A stretch of 64,000 nt of DNA from Lepturacanthus savala (Eukaryota; Chordata; Actinopteri; Scombriformes; Trichiuridae), in the NCBI GenBank assembly GCA_030544235.1, contig CM060470.1, positions 21,826,356 to 21,890,355 of the forward strand, in the 5' to 3' direction. Positions 61,691-64,000 of the stretch are shown in pieces. Each line of letters opens with the position of its first letter. Position 1 is the stretch's first letter. The position numbers were made by a program, and so were the translations under genes. The notes under the pieces were generated by a model. That model was given only the letters and a program-made list of their open reading frames with translations. It was not told where the DNA came from and searched no databases.

Positions 61691-62482
61691 CTTGAATTCA
61701 TCTTGCCACAAAACCAGACAAAATACCACTTCTTCCTCAGTCCATAGACTACTTTTATTTTTAGAAGTGCTATATATGCTTCGTTGGCTTGGTCACAGTA
61801 GGGGAAGAGCCCAAAGTAAACTCAGCACAAGGCTACAGACTGTAGAATGTGTATAAAGTCACTGGAGCAGGGTTTTCCCTAGCTGATGAAACAGACTGAG
61901 CTTTCTATAAAAAAAATGTAGTTCTACACTTGCTGCTGTGTTGTTCATGCTGACATTTTCTCCTGGTTAAGTCCAGAAGGTATTGGTTTACAGGCAAAAA
62001 AGATAATTTCACTGTCATCCAACATTCTTAATCTTCACTCTTTGGCCTTCTGTCTATTTTAAGGAATTTGTGTTAGCAGGGAAATAACTCATAAATATAT
62101 ACAGAGTGTGTTCACAACTCTTGGACAACACAAATATCCACAGCAGGAAGACTTACAGCCTGCAAGATTTCCCAGTGCTGTTCGTATTTACTCATGCATA
62201 CTGTATACAGCAGTTTTGCAGTAAATGTGTAAAATCTGTAGTAAAACCATTAGCGTGGTTGCAGCAATATCATTCCGGGATTCTCCACTTTGAAACAGCA
62301 TTTAATTTGACACAGCCATGTATGCATGTGGAGAGGTTGTGCATCACTGTGCTTGCAATTCCCCTGGCAACTCAAATGGCCAACAAGGTGGCAATAATCA
62401 CATTAGAACCACTGAAGACTGGTAAAGCAGGCACACAGGCATATTCCGATAAGAGCAAAATGTGTCAAAATGGTAATAGAAA
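61691..62482. other. No gene seen
   Basis: The 140-codon frame at 62106-62528 runs into the SINE and shows no recognisable motif. Nothing else is supported. Confidence 0.5.
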
Positions 62483-62825
62483 CAGTCAGTCAGTCAGTCA
62501 TTTTCTATACCTGCTTATTCCTCATTAGGGTCAAAGGGGTCTGCTGGAGCCTATCCCAGTGCATTACGGCGAGAAGCAGGGATACACCCCAGATGGTCGC
62601 CAGCCTATCGCAGGGCACACACACCATTCACTCACACATTCACACCTACGGGCAACTTAGATTCACCTATTAACCTCAGCATGTTTTTGGACTGTAGGAG
62701 GAAGCCGGAGTACCCGGTGAAAACCCACGCAGAAAGGTCCCAGACCCAGGACCCAGGAGGTCTTGAAGCTGCAACCTTCTTACTGTGAGGCAATAGCGCT
62801 AACCCCTGCTCCACCGTGTCGCCCC
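62483..62825 (-). mobile_element. tRNA-derived SINE, near full-length copy
   Basis: Reverse orientation copy of the 24701-25071 family, with the CAGTCAGTCAGTCA tail first. The body includes GGCTCCAGCAGACCCC (as complement, slightly changed). The head GGGGGCGACACGGTGGAGCA ends at 62825. The box-B region is GGTTGCAGCTTCAAGACC, somewhat altered. No clear target duplication. Confidence 0.8.
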
Positions 62826-63544
62826 CATTAAAATTAATATAATATATATGTATTCCCTTTATTGTTTTCTGGCCAGTTATTATCAATGTAAGTGCACAAT
62901 CATGAACTGCAGAGTAAAAAGAATCTGGAAGAAACTGTCTGACCTTAATCGGAATATAGACATGCAAAGTACTTTTAAAGTTGATAGTTTTCTCTTCACA
63001 AGATTAAGTCTAAATCCAGGTCAGATCTTTTTGAAAATCTCTTTCAGAAAAGAATGGGCACTGAACTATAATTTTCTCAACCATTTACACTAAATGTGCC
63101 ACACAATTTCAGAGTATTTTGTACAGATATTGGCACATTCTAGCTTTTTATTCTCTACACATCCTTTGGAGTCAGAACCTCAGTTCCTTCAGACCTACCT
63201 TCCACCGTGGCAACTTCACAGCAGCAACTAGTTTCCTATTACAAAGCGTCAGTACTGATGCTCCTAGTATAATGTTTTACATTATTAACAGGATCAAATT
63301 ATGGTTACAGTTAAGACCAGAGGTGTGATCTGTCTGCTGGCCCCTGTGGTATGATGTACATGGGTAAAAGCAACCATCATAGTTCTCTCTAATGTGAAAA
63401 CATATACACATTTGCTGCTAATAAAGCTAAATAACACTGTTGATTCTTTACCTCATGTAGGCATTGAAAAAGTTGCTGAAGTTGTGTTTTATAGTTCTTA
63501 GATTAAGTATATAAGATATATTAACTGATTGACATCTATTTTGA
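62826..63544. other. No gene seen
   Basis: AT-rich sequence without recognisable elements. Confidence 0.55.
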
Positions 63545-63700
63545 TATAATAACGGATTTTATTTATGAAGCGCTTTTCAAAATATTCAAACACTTTACAA
63601 AAATGCACTAGATAGCCTTTAATTGTCCCAAAGGGAAATTTGTTTTTACAATTTCTCACCAACAGTACAACACAGCACTGAGCACCGAACATTGCCCAAC
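63545..63700. repeat. LINE-like dispersed repeat fragment
   Basis: ATTTTATTTATGAAGCGCTT and TTGTCCCAAAGGGAAATTTG are motifs of common fish interspersed repeats. Two different families may be joined here. Confidence 0.5.
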
Positions 63701-63811
63701 ATTAAAGCAGAATATAAATGCACACACATAAAAAAGACACAGAAAAGAACACAAAAAATAAATAAATACAGCAATAAAAAGGAAATACAAAATTCAACAT
63801 TAACATTAGAT

Positions 63812-63900
63812 TAGACTTTATTGATCTCACAGTGGGGAAATGTGCGCGTTAACACAGCTCAAGAACAGTGCAGATATAATAGATACATGTATAAAGCACA
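63812..63900. repeat. LINE-like dispersed repeat fragment
   Basis: TTAGACTTTATTGATCTCAC with AGTGGGGAAATGTGCGCGTT is a familiar 3'-end motif of a dispersed fish repeat. It continues for an unclear distance toward the end of the window. Confidence 0.5.
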
Positions 63901-64000
63901 GAATGAGTGATGTAATAATTAAAAATTACAACTTAAACAATAAAAGCTATATCCTATAATTATGCATTTTATATCATGCTGTATTCCTGGTATGTTTTTG

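Noticed and set aside
62106..62528. 140-codon plus-strand frame
   Set aside because: It runs into the SINE, with no recognisable domain or splice signal.

Overview
The window looks like nuclear DNA of a ray-finned (teleost) fish: AT-rich, CpG-poor, full of long (TA)n, (CA)n and (TC)n arrays, and littered with fragments of the transposon families typical of fish (Tc1/mariner, hAT, piggyBac, L2/Rex-like LINEs, a tRNA-derived SINE). The species cannot be named from the sequence. I see no intact protein-coding gene, no convincing host exon, no structural RNA gene and no CRISPR array. The window is best read as intergenic or large-intron DNA whose recognisable content is almost entirely decayed mobile elements. 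Family names rest on recalled motifs and consensus sequences, not on a search. Terminal inverted repeats (TIRs), target duplications, palindromes and copy-to-copy matches were read directly.

0-11 kb: a Tc1 end, a Tc1-type MITE fragment, a complete 1.2-kb non-autonomous hAT element with an exact 8-bp target duplication, then three mobile-element remnants side by side: a piggyBac transposase pseudogene, an LTR-retrotransposon remnant with a tRNA-Pro-like primer site, and a ZBED-type hAT transposase pseudogene. 11-20 kb: mostly featureless, then a decayed Tc1 transposon that was itself interrupted by a 0.65-kb element, and a 550-bp piggyBac MITE between TTAA sites. 20-27 kb: an antisense L2-like LINE, a Tc1-superfamily fragment whose catalytic spacing reads DD36E, two SINE copies, and an unnamed repeat (R2).

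27-41 kb: sparse. It holds a second unnamed repeat (R3), a long inverted repeat at 35.2-35.7 kb, a Tc1-type MITE, and a 1.1-kb-spaced direct duplication whose second copy was split by a SINE. 41-55 kb: two LINE fragments, another Tc1 end, a second hAT element with an exact 8-bp target duplication, and a palindromic MITE. 55-64 kb: microsatellites, a second copy of the element that split the Tc1, a TTAA-flanked 1.4-kb element carrying a nested MITE, a minus-strand SINE and LINE-like tails.

No genes work together here. What can be reconstructed is an order of insertions: Tc1 at 15.5 kb before its 0.65-kb insert; the 35.9/37.0-kb duplication with a SINE in one copy; a nested MITE inside the TTAA element at 60-61.7 kb. 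I found no clear new biological system. The best leads are the unnamed repeats and the long inverted repeat.
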